Part shown: positions 6,912-15,575 of the stretch, one piece after another
Numbering within the stretch: position 1 is the stretch's first letter
How the letters are laid out: every line of letters starts with the position of its first letter
Source: Streptomyces mobaraensis
GTDB taxonomy: Bacteria; Actinomycetota; Actinomycetes; Streptomycetales; Streptomycetaceae
Direction: 5' to 3'
Length of the DNA stretch: 64,000 nucleotides
NCBI RefSeq assembly: GCF_020099395.1
Contig: NZ_CP083590.1
Coordinates: forward strand, 7,006,001 to 7,070,000
The notes under the pieces: generated by a model
What the model was told of the DNA's origin: nothing
Databases searched by the model: none
What the model saw: only the letters and a program-made list of their open reading frames with translations
Made by a program: the position numbers and the translations under genes

Positions 6912-7736
6912 TCACGGCCGCTTGTGCCCCCGGGCCCACCGCATCCCCCACCCGTACAACCGGTCGAGGTCCGACTGGAACCCGTACACGTATGTCGCCT
7001 CCCGGCGCACCGTCAGGTGTCCCTGCCGGTTCTCGATCAGCGCCACGGCGCAGGACCGGGCCTGCGGAACCCTTTCCCTCAGCTCGACGGCGAACTGGTG
7101 CCCGTCCGGCAGATAGAACGTGAGCACGCTGTCCACCCGGCCGAAGACGGGCGTGCAGTCGTAGTTGTAGACGAAGACCAGCATCCGCCGGAACTCGTCC
7201 CGCTTGTCCAGGTTGATGTACAGCGTCTCGCCCATCGGGCCGCCGAACCGACTGTCCGCGCTGAGCGAGATGTACGGCGGCCGGTACAGATCGCCGTGGA
7301 AGCCGCCCAGCGGCTGCACCACGCCCTTGGTGCCGTCGGTGAGTTCGTAGAGGCAGGCCAGGTCGAGGTCGGCGGAGACCACGGCCGGGCCGTGCACCTG
7401 CACCGACGCGCCGAGCGGGGCGAACAGGCCGCGCAGCAGCCCCGTGGGCCCGTCCCCGCTCGGGCCGGTGTGCATGCTCCAGGTGAGATTGACGCGGAGG
7501 GTGCCCCCGGTGGTGCCGTGGTGGGTGAGCCAGTCGGTGGGGTGGGCCTTGGAGAGGCGCTTGTGGTGCGGCGCGGCCCACTCGAAGGCGTGCCGTGCCT
7601 CCTCCCGGCGGAGTGCGCCGCCGCGCAGGTAGGCCCATAGGCTGCCGTCCTCCTCCGCGGGCGGCGCGGCTTTCCGGGCGGACGGGTCCTTGCCGTCCGG
7701 TGCGGGGCGGCGGAACCGGTGCGGACGTGGGCGCAT
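6912..7736 (-). CDS. TerD-family (tellurium resistance/stress) protein
   Basis: 274 residues from an ATG at 7736, which has a GAGGGAG purine block upstream; the frame extends further to a GTG at 7796, which is less well supported. The TerD-like beta-sandwich covers about residues 80-265: 'LRVNLTWSM', 'ADLDLACLYELTDGTKGVVQPLGG', 'SADSRFGGPMGETLYINLDKRDEFRRMLVFVYNYD', ending 'RREATYVYGFQSDLDRLYGWGMRWARGHKRP'. The Asp-rich 'DLDL' and the 'GD'-type loops resemble the calcium-binding positions of TerD proteins, although some acidic residues differ. The N-terminal 80 residues are basic and Pro-rich with no fold that I recognise. No other ter genes are nearby, so a role in tellurite resistance itself is not implied. 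Confidence 0.75.
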   Translation of the reverse strand: MRPRPHRFRRPAPDGKDPSARKAAPPAEEDGSLWAYLRGGALRREEARHAFEWAAPHHKRLSKAHPTDWLTHHGTTGGTLRVNLTWSMHTGPSGDGPTGLLRGLFAPLGASVQVHGPAVVSADLDLACLYELTDGTKGVVQPLGGFHGDLYRPPYISLSADSRFGGPMGETLYINLDKRDEFRRMLVFVYNYDCTPVFGRVDSVLTFYLPDGHQFAVELRERVPQARSCAVALIENRQGHLTVRREATYVYGFQSDLDRLYGWGMRWARGHKRP

Positions 7737-7875
7737 GGCTGACGGACTCCCTCTCGGCCTCTCGACGACGCTCGGTGCGCGCCCGCTCTCGGACACGCAC
7801 CCTGAGCAACGCGGAAGGGCCGCCGGGGGACATGGGCGGCCCGCGAACCGACCGGAGCGCGCGTCGCCCGCCGGC

Positions 7876-8553
7876 TCAGCCGGAACCGCGCAGCGCCGCC
7901 GCGGCCTTGGGCCAGTTCCCGCGCAGGTTCGCGAGGTACGAACCGGCTTGCGGCCCGGGCTTGACGCCGCGCGCGAACGCCGCCATGTTGCCCGCGCCCG
8001 CGTTGTACCCGAGGGCCATCAGCTCCTCCTTGGTGTACGGCCCCGGCCAGGACTCCGGGAGCTGCGCGGCCAGGTCGCGCAGGTGCCAGGACTCCGCCCG
8101 GATGGCCAGCGCCGGGTCGTCCGGCAGATCGAACCAGCTGCGGTCCGCGAACGGGCGCCCCCGCTTCGTCTCGTCGTAGGCGGCCCGGTGCATGTTGGCC
8201 ACCCCGAACGCCGAGTCCGGCTTCATCTTCTGCCAGGACTTCTCGAACTCCGGATCGTGCGGTTTGTACGCCTCGTTGTAGAGGATCGCCATCACCAGCC
8301 GCGCGCTCACGCCCGCTTCCTTGGCGTACCGCTTCACCTGCGGGGCATAGCGGGCGGGGTCCTGGTCGCCGCCCGGTTTCTCCGGGGACTTCTGGTCGAT
8401 CGGGGTGTCCGCCGGCGACGGGCGGCCCGACGCCGCCGTACGGTCCCGGGGCTTCCCGTCGTCCCCGCCGCCGCACGCCGTCGCCCCACCGGCGACGGCC
8501 GCCAGGACGGCCGCGGCGGCCAACGACGACCGGAGCCTGCGGTGCTTCCTCAC
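7876..8553 (-). CDS. Lipoprotein with transglycosylase (SLT/goose-lysozyme-like) domain
   Basis: 225 residues from a GTG at 8553 with a perfect AGGAGG six bases upstream; an upstream in-frame start at 8673 would add Arg/Pro-rich sequence and is rejected. Residues 1-25 form a lipoprotein signal: VRKHRRLRSS, an Ala/Val/Leu core, then a lipobox ending GGATAC, followed by GGGDDGK. A Pro-rich linker leads to a helical domain from about residue 75: 'VKRYAKEAGVSARLVMAILYNEAY' with a candidate catalytic Glu, 'FGVANMH', and 'LMALGYNAGAGNMAAF', where the GYNAG motif is typical of lytic transglycosylases. It should sit on the outer face of the membrane and cut or bind peptidoglycan. Upstream and divergent is a Mut7-C gene. 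Confidence 0.8.
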   Translation of the reverse strand: MRKHRRLRSSLAAAAVLAAVAGGATACGGGDDGKPRDRTAASGRPSPADTPIDQKSPEKPGGDQDPARYAPQVKRYAKEAGVSARLVMAILYNEAYKPHDPEFEKSWQKMKPDSAFGVANMHRAAYDETKRGRPFADRSWFDLPDDPALAIRAESWHLRDLAAQLPESWPGPYTKEELMALGYNAGAGNMAAFARGVKPGPQAGSYLANLRGNWPKAAAALRGSG

Positions 8554-8687
8554 GTTCTTCCTCCTGACGCGTCGCTGCGGGCCCTCCGCCACGACCGTAC
8601 ACAGCCGGCCGGGCGGGCGCGGCCGGCCGCGGTCGGCCGGGTACGGCCGCGTACGGCCGTACGGGACGCCCATGGCATGCTGATGCC

Positions 8688-9455
8688 GTGAACCGACCCG
8701 AGATCACCGTGACCTTCGCCCCCGAACTGAGGCTCTTCGTCCCCGCCGAACGCCGGGCCGAGCGGATGACCGTCGTCACCGACGGATCGTCGTCCCTCGG
8801 GCATGTGATCGAGTCGCTGGGCATGCCGCTCACCGAGGCCGGCCGGCTGCTCGTCGACGGCCGCGAGGTGTCCGTGTCCCATGTACCGGCGGCGGGCGAG
8901 ACGGTGGAGGTGCGGGCGGTCGAACGCCCGCAGCGGGTCCCCGGGGCGCCCCTGCGCTTCCTGCTCGACGTCCACCTCGGGACGCTGGCCCGGCGGCTGC
9001 GCCTGCTGGGCGTCGACGCCGCCTACGAGAGCGAGGACATCGGCGACCCCGCCCTCGCCGCCCGCTCCGCAGCCGAACGCCGGGTGATGCTCTCCCGCGA
9101 CCGCGGCCTGCTGCGCCGCCGGGAGCTGTGGGCCGGCGCGTACGTCTACAGCGACCGGCCCGACGACCAACTGCGCGACGTCCTCGGCCGGTTCGCCCCG
9201 CCGCTCGCGCCGTGGACCCGCTGCACCGCCTGCAACGGGGAGCTCCGGGACGCCGACAAGGACTCCGTCGGCGAGCTCCTGGAGCACGGCACGCGCCGCA
9301 CCTACGACGTCTTCGCGCAGTGCGCGGCCTGCGAGCGCGTGTACTGGCGGGGCGCGCACCACGCCCGGCTGGAGGCGATCGTGCGGGACGCGCTGCGGGA
9401 GTTCGGCGGGGCCGCGGAGGCCGGGGTCGAGGCGGGTTCGCTCACGGCAGGGTGA
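8688..9455 (+). CDS. Mut7-C ubiquitin/RNase-domain protein
   Basis: 255 residues from a GTG at 8688. Residues 1-85 form a small beta-grasp (ubiquitin-like) domain as in ThiS/MoaD-like Mut7-C-ubiquitin proteins. Residues 88-170 match the Mut7-C PIN-like nuclease fold: RFLLDVHLGTLARRLRLLGVDAAY, then 'VMLSRDRGLLRR' and 'YVYSDRPDDQLRDVL' with conserved acidic residues. The C-terminus has a zinc ribbon: CTACNGEL and CAACERVYWRGAHH. The biochemical role of this combined architecture is not firmly known; RNA cleavage is the usual proposal. Its last 14 bases overlap the 3' end of the convergent methionine aminopeptidase gene. Confidence 0.85.
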   Translation: MNRPEITVTFAPELRLFVPAERRAERMTVVTDGSSSLGHVIESLGMPLTEAGRLLVDGREVSVSHVPAAGETVEVRAVERPQRVPGAPLRFLLDVHLGTLARRLRLLGVDAAYESEDIGDPALAARSAAERRVMLSRDRGLLRRRELWAGAYVYSDRPDDQLRDVLGRFAPPLAPWTRCTACNGELRDADKDSVGELLEHGTRRTYDVFAQCAACERVYWRGAHHARLEAIVRDALREFGGAAEAGVEAGSLTAG

Positions 9456-10209
9456 GGATGCGGGGGCCGTCGTCCGTGACGGCCACCGTGTGCTCGATGT
9501 GGGCCGCGCGGCTGCCGTCGGTGGTCACCATCGTCCAGCCGTCGTCGGCGGTGCGGTAGGCGTCGCGCCCGCCGGCCATCAGCATCGGCTCGATCGCGAG
9601 CACCAGCCCGTGTCGCAGCGGGTAACCCCGGCGCGGGCGGCCGCGGTTGGGCACGTGGGGGTCCTCGTGCATCTCCCGGCCGATGCCGTGGCCGCCGAAG
9701 TCGGCCGGCATGCCGCAGCGCGCCTTCGTCGCCACGGTGCCGACGGCGTGCGAGATGTCGCCCACGCGCCCGCCGGCGCGGGCGGCGGCGATGCCGGCGT
9801 CCAGGGCCTCCTGGGTGCGGGCGATGAGCTCGGTGTCGGCCGGCCGGGCCGTCCCTACGGTGAAGCTGACGGCCGCGTCGCCCGCCCAGCCGTCCAGCAG
9901 GGCCCCGCAGTCGACGCTGAGCAGGTCGCCGTCGCGCAGCCGGTAGCCGGTCGGTATGCCGTGCGCCACCGCGTCGTTGACGGACGTGCAGATCACCCCG
10001 GGGAACGGCACCGGCGCGAACGACGGCTGGTACCCGAGGAACGGCGACTTCGCGCCCGCCTCCGCCAGCACCCCGCGGGCCACCTCGTCCAGCTCCCGGA
10101 GGCTCACCCCGACGGCCGCCGCCTCCCGTACGGCGGCCAGCGCGCGGGCCACCACCCGGCCCGCCTCGCGCATCGCCTCCAGCTGGCCGTCGCTCTTGAT
10201 CTCGACCAT
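9442..10209 (-). CDS. map: Methionine aminopeptidase, type I
   Basis: 255 residues from ATG 10209 (MVEIKSDGQLEAMREAG, the usual family start); an upstream in-frame start at 10272 would run through the iteron region and is rejected. Metal ligands are all visible: the His of AVAHGIPTG, two Asp in SVDCGALLDGWAGDAAVSF, the His of GHGIGREMHEDP, the Glu of LAIEPML and the Glu of HIEHTVAV. It removes initiator methionine from new proteins. It stands apart from secY/infA, where the main actinobacterial map usually lies, so this is probably an accessory copy; that is inference. Its promoter is shared with a divergent XRE regulator and contains three iterons, so it may be regulated rather than constitutive. 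Confidence 0.92.
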   Translation of the reverse strand: MVEIKSDGQLEAMREAGRVVARALAAVREAAAVGVSLRELDEVARGVLAEAGAKSPFLGYQPSFAPVPFPGVICTSVNDAVAHGIPTGYRLRDGDLLSVDCGALLDGWAGDAAVSFTVGTARPADTELIARTQEALDAGIAAARAGGRVGDISHAVGTVATKARCGMPADFGGHGIGREMHEDPHVPNRGRPRRGYPLRHGLVLAIEPMLMAGGRDAYRTADDGWTMVTTDGSRAAHIEHTVAVTDDGPRILTLP

Positions 10210-10239
10210 GTCCTCCGACGCTCCCCTCACCCGATTCTC

Positions 10240-10285
10240 ATACCGGTATTGGTATCCCGGTATTGATATCACGGTATTAGTATTG
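10240..10285. promoter_or_regulatory. Three 14-bp iterons between map and the XRE gene
   Basis: CGGTATT starts at 10244, 10258 and 10272, exactly 14 bases apart, each followed by an A/G-TAT word (consensus CGGTATTRRTAT). The leftmost copy is also part of a perfect palindrome ATACCGGTAT at 10240-10249. The block fills the divergent intergenic region and ends six bases before the XRE start codon. It is markedly AT-rich against its surroundings. Confidence 0.8.
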
Positions 10286-10290
10286 CCGTC

Positions 10291-10578
10291 ATGGTGAGAA
10301 CTCCTCTGACCCCCTGGGAACGCCGACGCGGCGAGATCTTCGGCGCGCTGGTCCGGCAGGCCCGGGGCGACCGCAGCATGGTGGAGGTCGCCGCGGCGGC
10401 CGGCGTCTCCGCGGAGACCCTGCGCAAGATCGAGACGGGCCGGGCCCCGACCCCGGCCTTCTTCACGGTGGCGGCCCTGGCCGGGGCCCTCGGCATCTCC
10501 CTGGACGCGCTGGCGGCCGCCGCGCAGCCGGACGAGGGCGCCGTCGCGGGGGAGGACGGGGTGGCGCTGTCGGCGTAG
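10291..10578 (+). CDS. XRE-family helix-turn-helix regulator
   Basis: 95 residues. A single HTH_3/Cro-like domain: GEIFGALVRQARGDRSMVEVAAAAGVSAETLRKIETGRAPTPAFFTVAALAGALGISLDALA, with the recognition helix near SAETLRKIETGR. No effector domain. It starts six bases after the iteron block, so repression of its own promoter and the divergent aminopeptidase promoter is likely. Small solo regulators paired with an accessory map gene are common in Streptomyces. A strong hairpin follows the stop codon. Confidence 0.85.
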   Translation: MVRTPLTPWERRRGEIFGALVRQARGDRSMVEVAAAAGVSAETLRKIETGRAPTPAFFTVAALAGALGISLDALAAAAQPDEGAVAGEDGVALSA

Positions 10579-10597
10579 GCGCTTCGGGCGCGGAGAA

Positions 10598-10628
10598 CGC
10601 CGGACGGGCCGGTGGGGCCCGTCCGGCG
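10598..10628. terminator. Bidirectional terminator hairpin
   Basis: A perfect 13-bp stem (10598-10610 with 10616-10628) and a 5-base loop, lying between the convergent XRE and rplY genes. Confidence 0.85.
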
Positions 10629-10645
10629 TCCGATGGTGAGCGGGC

Positions 10646-11284
10646 TCAGGACTCCTCGGCCGGAGCGGCGGCCTCCGCCGCTGCCGCCTCGGCGGGCGCT
10701 CCCGCCTCCTCCTCCGCTTCCTCCTCCTCGGGCGGCGCCTCGGTCTGCGCGGCGACGACCTGGAGCACGGCCGTGCTCTCGTCGACGGCCAGCGTCGTGC
10801 CGCGCGGCAGCGGCACGTCCCCCGCCCGGACGGTGTGCCCGGCCTCCAGGCCCTCGATCGACACCGTCAGCCCCTCCGGGATGTGCGTGGCCTCCGCCTC
10901 GACGGGCAGCGCGTTGAGCATGTGCTCCAACAGGTTGCCGCCGGGGGCCAGTTCGCCCTCGGTGTGCACCGGCACCTCGACCGTGACCTTCTCGCCCTTC
11001 TTGACGGCCAGGAAGTCCGCGTGGACGAGGAAGCCCTTCAGCGGGTCGCGCTGCACCTCCTTGGGGATCACCAACTCGCCGCCCTTCCCGCCGAGTTGCA
11101 GGCGGAGCAGCACGTTCGGCGTCTTCAGCGCCATCATCAGGGCGTGCCCGTCGAGCGTCACGTGCTTCGGATCGGCTCCGTGGCCGTAGATGACTCCCGG
11201 TACCTTGTCCTCCCGGCGGATGCGACGGGCGGCGCCCTTGCCGAAATCGGTGCGCGTTTCGGCGGCCAGCTTGACCTCGGCCAT
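10646..11284 (-). CDS. rplY: 50S ribosomal protein L25, TL5/Ctc form
   Basis: 212 residues from ATG 11284 with a GAGGAG site upstream; a longer frame to 11416 is non-coding in character. The N-terminal L25 domain (MAEVKLAAETRTDFGKGAARRIRREDKVPGVIYGHG) binds 5S rRNA, the TL5 C-terminal beta domain follows (to about residue 180), and the protein ends with a Glu/Ala-rich acidic tail, as in actinobacterial Ctc proteins. In the best-known Streptomyces arrangement the gene sits between prs and pth; neither neighbour is here, so this may be a second copy or a relocated gene. A long hairpin lies just upstream of its start. Confidence 0.93.
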   Translation of the reverse strand: MAEVKLAAETRTDFGKGAARRIRREDKVPGVIYGHGADPKHVTLDGHALMMALKTPNVLLRLQLGGKGGELVIPKEVQRDPLKGFLVHADFLAVKKGEKVTVEVPVHTEGELAPGGNLLEHMLNALPVEAEATHIPEGLTVSIEGLEAGHTVRAGDVPLPRGTTLAVDESTAVLQVVAAQTEAPPEEEEAEEEAGAPAEAAAAEAAAPAEES

Positions 11285-11307
11285 GACTGCTCTCCTCGTG
11301 TGTCGTC

Positions 11308-11349
11308 GTCTCCGGACCGTCCGGTGAGCGTCACCCGGACCCCGGAGAC
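11308..11349. promoter_or_regulatory. Long imperfect hairpin upstream of rplY
   Basis: GTCTCCGG (11308-11315) pairs perfectly with CCGGAGAC (11342-11349), and inner GTCCGG/GTGA-type segments also pair, giving about 19 paired positions. It lies 24 bases upstream of the rplY start and 100 bases after the aminotransferase stop, so it is either the terminator of that gene or a 5'-leader structure of rplY. Confidence 0.5.
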
Positions 11350-11449
11350 CCGTACGAAGAGAGCGCGACGGGACGGATCGCCGCACCCCATGAGTACGGC
11401 CTCCCTCGCCGAGCAACGCGCGGCGAGTGTACCCAGGGGCGGAGGCGCA

Positions 11450-12649
11450 TCATCCGCTTTGTGCGCCGGATGGCGCACCGCTTTCCCGCTCGACCGTGCG
11501 GGACATCCGGCGGACCGCCTCCTCCAGCACCTCCGGCGAGGTGGCGAAGTTCAATCGGACGTAGCCGGCGCCGCCCGCGCCGAAGGGCGGGCCCGGGGTC
11601 AGCGCGACGCGCCCGCGCTCCAGGAAGGCGGCGGCCGGATCGTCGCCCAGGCCGGTGGACCGGCAGTCCAGCCACACCAGGTAGCCGCCCTGCGGGCGGA
11701 GGTATCCCACCTCGGGCAGGTGCCGCGCGAGCAGGTCGCCGAGCAGCCGGCGGTTCGCGTCCAGCCCGCCGAGCAGGGCGTCGAGCCAGTCACCGGCGTG
11801 CCGCAGGGCGGCGGTGTGGGCCAGCACGCCCAGATGGCCGGGGCCGTGGCTCGCCTCGGGCGGCATCCGGCGCAGGTCACCGGCGGCCTCCGGCCCGGCC
11901 ACGACCAGGGCGGCCTTGAGGCCCGCCAGGTTCCACGCCTTGGACGCGGACACGACCGAGAAGGCGTCCTCCGCCCCCGGCACCGACAGGTAGGGCACGA
12001 ACGCGGCCCCCGGCAGCACCAGCGGGGCATGGATCTCGTCGGCGACGACCCGCACCCCGTACCGCCGCGCCAGCTCCGCGACGGCCGTGAGCTCCGGCCG
12101 CGTGTGGACCGTCCCCGTCGGGTTGTGCGGACTGCTCAGCAGCAGGGCGGCGCGCCGCCCGCCGGCCACGGCCTCCCGGAAGGCCGCCTCCAGGGCGCCG
12201 GCGTCCAGTCGTCCGGCGCCGTCCAGCGGCGCCGCCACGACCCGCCGTCCCTCGTGCGCGACGAAGGCGTGGAACGGCGGGTAGACGGGCGGGGTGAGCA
12301 CCACCGCGTCGCCCGGTCCGGTCACCAGCCGCAGCACTTCGACGACGCCGCGCATCACGTCCGCCACCACCGCCGTACGGTCCGGTGCGACGCCGTCCCA
12401 CCCCCAGCGCTCCCGCGCGAACCCCGCCAGCGCCTCGGCATAGCCCGCGCCCGTCGCGTACCCGGTGTCGCCCAGGGCCACGGCCTCGGTCAGCACCCGG
12501 GCCACGGGCTCGGGGAGCGGCACGTCCATCTCCGCGACCCACAGCGGCAGGACGTCCGGCGGGTACGTCCGCCACTTGGCGCTCGTACGGCGGCGCAGCC
12601 GGTCGAGGGAGAGCTCGCGCAGCGGGTCGGTGTGCTCGTTCGACGACAT
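11450..12649 (-). CDS. MalY/PatB-type PLP aminotransferase (cystathionine beta-lyase-like)
   Basis: 399 residues, ATG 12649. A fold-type I PLP enzyme: the N-terminus [31 protein letters not shown] is diagnostic of the MalY/PatB group; '[19 protein letters not shown]' holds the Asn that contacts PLP; '[14 protein letters not shown]' holds the Asp/His pair; the Schiff-base lysine is K237 in [12 protein letters not shown]; and the C-terminal Arg is in YVRLNFATS. Members cleave C-S bonds of cystathionine or cysteine conjugates, and some are aminotransferases. No ribosome site is obvious. It stands just outside the presumed edge of the polyketide cluster and may be unrelated to it. Confidence 0.88.
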   Translation of the reverse strand: MSSNEHTDPLRELSLDRLRRRTSAKWRTYPPDVLPLWVAEMDVPLPEPVARVLTEAVALGDTGYATGAGYAEALAGFARERWGWDGVAPDRTAVVADVMRGVVEVLRLVTGPGDAVVLTPPVYPPFHAFVAHEGRRVVAAPLDGAGRLDAGALEAAFREAVAGGRRAALLLSSPHNPTGTVHTRPELTAVAELARRYGVRVVADEIHAPLVLPGAAFVPYLSVPGAEDAFSVVSASKAWNLAGLKAALVVAGPEAAGDLRRMPPEASHGPGHLGVLAHTAALRHAGDWLDALLGGLDANRRLLGDLLARHLPEVGYLRPQGGYLVWLDCRSTGLGDDPAAAFLERGRVALTPGPPFGAGGAGYVRLNFATSPEVLEEAVRRMSRTVERESGAPSGAQSG

Positions 12650-12668
12650 GGGGTCATTGTGCGCGCCG

Positions 12669-12693
12669 GTGACGCGTGCTGACGACGCGTCAC
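12669..12693. promoter_or_regulatory. Perfect dyad in the aminotransferase promoter
   Basis: GTGACGCG-N9-CGCGTCAC, an 8-bp perfect inverted repeat 20-44 bases upstream of the aminotransferase start. Its spacing and symmetry suit a dimeric repressor. No candidate regulator is adjacent. Confidence 0.5.
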
Positions 12694-12705
12694 CAGGACG
12701 CGGCC

Positions 12706-12732
12706 GGGAGCGCCCGGCGAGAGGGCGCTCCC
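12706..12732 (-). terminator. Terminator after the discrete ACP gene
   Basis: GGGAGCGCCC (12706-12715) pairs perfectly with GGGCGCTCCC (12723-12732) around a 7-base loop, 17 bases past the ACP stop. It probably marks the left end of the polyketide cluster transcript. Confidence 0.75.
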
Positions 12733-12748
12733 GAGGCCCGGCGCCGCG

Positions 12749-13060
12749 TCACGACGGCGTGTGTGCGAGCTCCTGGGCGAGGTGGTGGGCGAGCTGGGCG
12801 GCGGTGGGGTTCTCGACGATCGCGACCATGGCGATCTCCAGCCCGGTCAACGCCATGAGGGTCTTGGTGAGTTCGAGGGCGGTGAGGGAGTTGAGGCCGT
12901 TCTCGAGGAAGTTGCTGTCGTCGTCGAGCTGTGTGTCGAGGATCGTGCCCGCCTCGGTGCGGACGACCTCGGTGAGGAGTTTCTCGCGCTGCTCGGGAGT
13001 GGCCTCCGCGAGCCGACGCTCGATCTCGGTGGTTCCGTGGTCCGGGGTGCCGGCGGTCAT
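12749..13060 (-). CDS. Discrete acyl carrier protein (polyether-type 'ACPX' candidate)
   Basis: 103 residues, ATG 13060 with AGGAG upstream. The carrier motif is FLENGLNSLTALEL, with the phosphopantetheine Ser in GLNSL (residue about 58). The usual modular-PKS '[12 protein letters not shown]' is replaced by a divergent version, so this is not a fragment of a module but a stand-alone carrier. It lies 18 bases after the stop of the free-standing ketosynthase, in the same orientation and surely co-transcribed. In polyether pathways the completed chain is moved by a separate ketosynthase to a separate ACP, where epoxidation and ring closure occur; the pairing here fits that model. An alternative role, such as carrying an unusual extender unit, cannot be excluded. 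Confidence 0.85.
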   Translation of the reverse strand: MTAGTPDHGTTEIERRLAEATPEQREKLLTEVVRTEAGTILDTQLDDDSNFLENGLNSLTALELTKTLMALTGLEIAMVAIVENPTAAQLAHHLAQELAHTPS

Positions 13061-13078
13061 GGATGCTCCTGTGAGGTG

Positions 13079-15493
13079 TCAGACGGTGGTGTGGTCGTGC
13101 AGCCAGTAGCGGGTGGTGCGGAAGGGGTACGTCGGCAGGTCGACGGTGCGCGGCTCGGCGGCGTACCGCAGGACCGGGGCCCAGTCGACGGTGGTGCCGG
13201 TGGTGTGGAGACCGGCGAGGGTGGTCAGGAGCGCCTCGCCGGCGTCCTGCCCGGCGTCGAGCAGGACGCGCCCTCCGGACCCGGGAGCGCGTCCCAGGTG
13301 GATCAGGGTGTGGGTGTCGGGGGAGGGGAGCGCGGCGGGGGCGGGGGAGTCGAGGTGGTGGTGCCAGTAGGCGGGCGTGGTGACGTCGGCGTCGTCCGGG
13401 GCGGTGCCGGTCAGCGTGAGCGCGGCGGGCCGGCAGGTGATCTCCTCCAGGGCCTCCCGGTACGCCTCCGCGGCGGGCGGCCGGGCGGCGTCGGCCGTGG
13501 CCCGGACGTGGGCGGCGGCGAGCCGGCACGCGTCGTCGAGGGTGAGGACGCCGGCGGCGTACGCGGCGGCGACGTGGCCGAGGCCCTCCCCGGCGACCGT
13601 GTGGGGGCGGGCCCCGGCCTCGAGGAGCAGCCGGGCGAGCGCGGTCTGCGCGGCGAAGCGGCCGAGCGGGGCGTGGCCGGGGTGCGGGCCCGGGAGGTGC
13701 GTGCCCAGGAGGGCGCGGACCTCGTCGAGGGCGGCGGTGAAAGCCGGGATGTGCGTGGGGAGTCCGGCGTCGGCCGGGGCGGGCGCGGAGGGCCCCTCGG
13801 CGCCGAAGTGCCAGGCGGTCTTCCTGGGAGACTCGTCGGGGGCGCTCAGGGCCACGTCCGGGTGGTCGTCCCCGGCGGCCAGCGCCTCGGCCGCGGCGAG
13901 CAGCCCGGAGTGCTCACGGCCGACGATGACGGCGCGGTGCTCGAAGGTGGTCCGCGTGGCGGCCAGCGAGTAGCCCACCTCGGCGGGGGTGGGCGCCGGG
14001 TCCGCGCCGGTCAGGTGTACGACGAGGTCCCGCGCCAGGGCCCGCAGGGCCTCGGGGGTACGGGCGGACAGCGGCCAGGCCACGAGCCGTCCGGGCGGGA
14101 CGGGCTCGGCGGCGCCCGCCGTCGCCGCGGCGGGTTCCGGGGCCTCCTCGACGATGAGGTGGGCGTTGGTCCCGGAGGTGGCGAACGCCGAGACCCCGGC
14201 GCGCCGGGGACGGTCCCGGCGGGGCCAGTCGACCGGGTCGGTGAGCAGCCGCACCGCTCCCTTCTTCCACATCGCCAGCGGGGTGGGGCGGTCGACGTGG
14301 AGCGTGCGCGGAAGGACGCCGTGCCGCAGGGCCTGGACCATCTTGATGAGCGCGGCGGTCCCGGCGGCGCCCTGGGTGTGCCCGGTGTTGGACTTGACGG
14401 AGCCGAGCCACAGGGGCCGCTCCTCCGGACGGTGGGCGCCGTAGGTGGCGATGAGGGCCTGGGCCTCGATGGCGTCGCCGATGGGGGTGCCCGTCCCGTG
14501 GGCCTCGACGGCGTCGATCTCGTCCGGGGTGAGCCGTGCGTCGGCGAGGGCGGCCCGGATGACGTGCTGCTGCGAGGGGCCGTTGGGGGCGGCCAGACCG
14601 TAGCCGGCGCCGTCCTGGTTCAGGGCGGAGCCCCGGATGACGGCGAGCACCGGGTGGCCGTTGGCCCGGGCGTCGGCGAGGCGCTCCAGGAGGACCAGGC
14701 CGGCGCCCTCCGCCAGCCCCATGCCGTCCGCCGCCGCGGCGAAGGGCTTGCAACGCCCGTCGGCGGCGAGGGACTTCTGGTGGGCGAAGGCGTGGAAGGT
14801 GTGGGGGGTGGACATGACGGTCCCGCCGCCGGCGAGGGCGAGCGCGCACTCGCCGCGGCGCAGCGCCTGGCAGGCCAGATGGATGGCGACCAGGGAGGAC
14901 GAGCAGGCCGTGTCCACGGTGATCGCGGGGCCCTCCAGGCCGAGCGCGTAGGCGATCCGGCCGGATACGAGGCTGCCCGAGGTGCCGCCGCCGAGGTAGG
15001 GCAGCAGCTCGTCGGGTGCGCTGTCCAGGCGGGTCGCGTAGTCGTGGCCGGTGGCACCGACGTAGACGCCGGTGAGGGTGGAGCGCAGGGTGTGCGGGGC
15101 GATGCGGCCGCGCTCGACGGTCTCCCAGGCGAGCTGGAGCATGAGCCGCTGCAGCGGCTCGGTGGCCAGCGCCTCGGTGGCGCTGATGTCGAAGAAGCCC
15201 GCGTCGAAGCCGGCGGCGTCCGGCACGAAGCCGCCGAGCTCGGCGTACGGGGGGTCCTCGGGGACGTCCCAGGCACGGTCGCCGGGGAAGCCGGTGACGG
15301 CGTCCCTCCCCTCGGCGACCAGCTCCCACAGGTCCTCGGGGGTGCGGGTACCGCCCGGGAGCCGGCAGGACATGGCGACGACGGCGACCGGCTCGTGGCC
15401 GGCCGCCTCGAGGTCGCGCAGCCGCCGCTGCGCCCGGTGCAGCTCCGCGGTGGTCCACTTGAGGTATTCGACCAGCTTCTCTTCGTTCGCCAC
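13079..15493 (-). CDS. Free-standing ketosynthase with degenerate AT tail ('KSX' candidate)
   Basis: 804 residues from GTG 15493 ([32 protein letters not shown]), matching the docking-helix starts of the modular PKS proteins in this window; an ATG at 15523 is possible. The KS domain (about residues 35-455) keeps Cys in [16 protein letters not shown] and KSNTGHTQG, so condensing/transfer chemistry is intact. The next 300 residues align with an AT but have lost it: the FSGQGSQ start reads HFGAEGPS and the nucleophile motif GHSxG reads GEGLG, with no HAFH/YASH motif. There is no ACP or reductive domain. With an N-terminal docking helix, an active KS and a partner ACP next door, it looks like the enzyme that moves the full chain from the last PKS module to the discrete ACP, as proposed for polyethers. 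Confidence 0.85.
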   Translation of the reverse strand: MANEEKLVEYLKWTTAELHRAQRRLRDLEAAGHEPVAVVAMSCRLPGGTRTPEDLWELVAEGRDAVTGFPGDRAWDVPEDPPYAELGGFVPDAAGFDAGFFDISATEALATEPLQRLMLQLAWETVERGRIAPHTLRSTLTGVYVGATGHDYATRLDSAPDELLPYLGGGTSGSLVSGRIAYALGLEGPAITVDTACSSSLVAIHLACQALRRGECALALAGGGTVMSTPHTFHAFAHQKSLAADGRCKPFAAAADGMGLAEGAGLVLLERLADARANGHPVLAVIRGSALNQDGAGYGLAAPNGPSQQHVIRAALADARLTPDEIDAVEAHGTGTPIGDAIEAQALIATYGAHRPEERPLWLGSVKSNTGHTQGAAGTAALIKMVQALRHGVLPRTLHVDRPTPLAMWKKGAVRLLTDPVDWPRRDRPRRAGVSAFATSGTNAHLIVEEAPEPAAATAGAAEPVPPGRLVAWPLSARTPEALRALARDLVVHLTGADPAPTPAEVGYSLAATRTTFEHRAVIVGREHSGLLAAAEALAAGDDHPDVALSAPDESPRKTAWHFGAEGPSAPAPADAGLPTHIPAFTAALDEVRALLGTHLPGPHPGHAPLGRFAAQTALARLLLEAGARPHTVAGEGLGHVAAAYAAGVLTLDDACRLAAAHVRATADAARPPAAEAYREALEEITCRPAALTLTGTAPDDADVTTPAYWHHHLDSPAPAALPSPDTHTLIHLGRAPGSGGRVLLDAGQDAGEALLTTLAGLHTTGTTVDWAPVLRYAAEPRTVDLPTYPFRTTRYWLHDHTTV

Positions 15494-15575
15494 GGAAATG
15501 ATCAGCCTTCCTCGGTCGAGCATGAGGCCTCAAGCGGCCGTGCGGTGCCGCAGGCCGCAGCCAGGGTCGCCGCGC

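Noticed and set aside
11285..11449. Possible tRNA or small RNA gene in the rplY-aminotransferase gap
   Set aside because: No cloverleaf or CCA-proximal T-loop sequence could be found; only the hairpin at 11308-11349 stands out.
13079..15493. The dead AT as evidence for a trans-AT PKS
   Set aside because: All seven extension modules and the loading module carry complete cis-AT domains, and no stand-alone acyltransferase gene is present.
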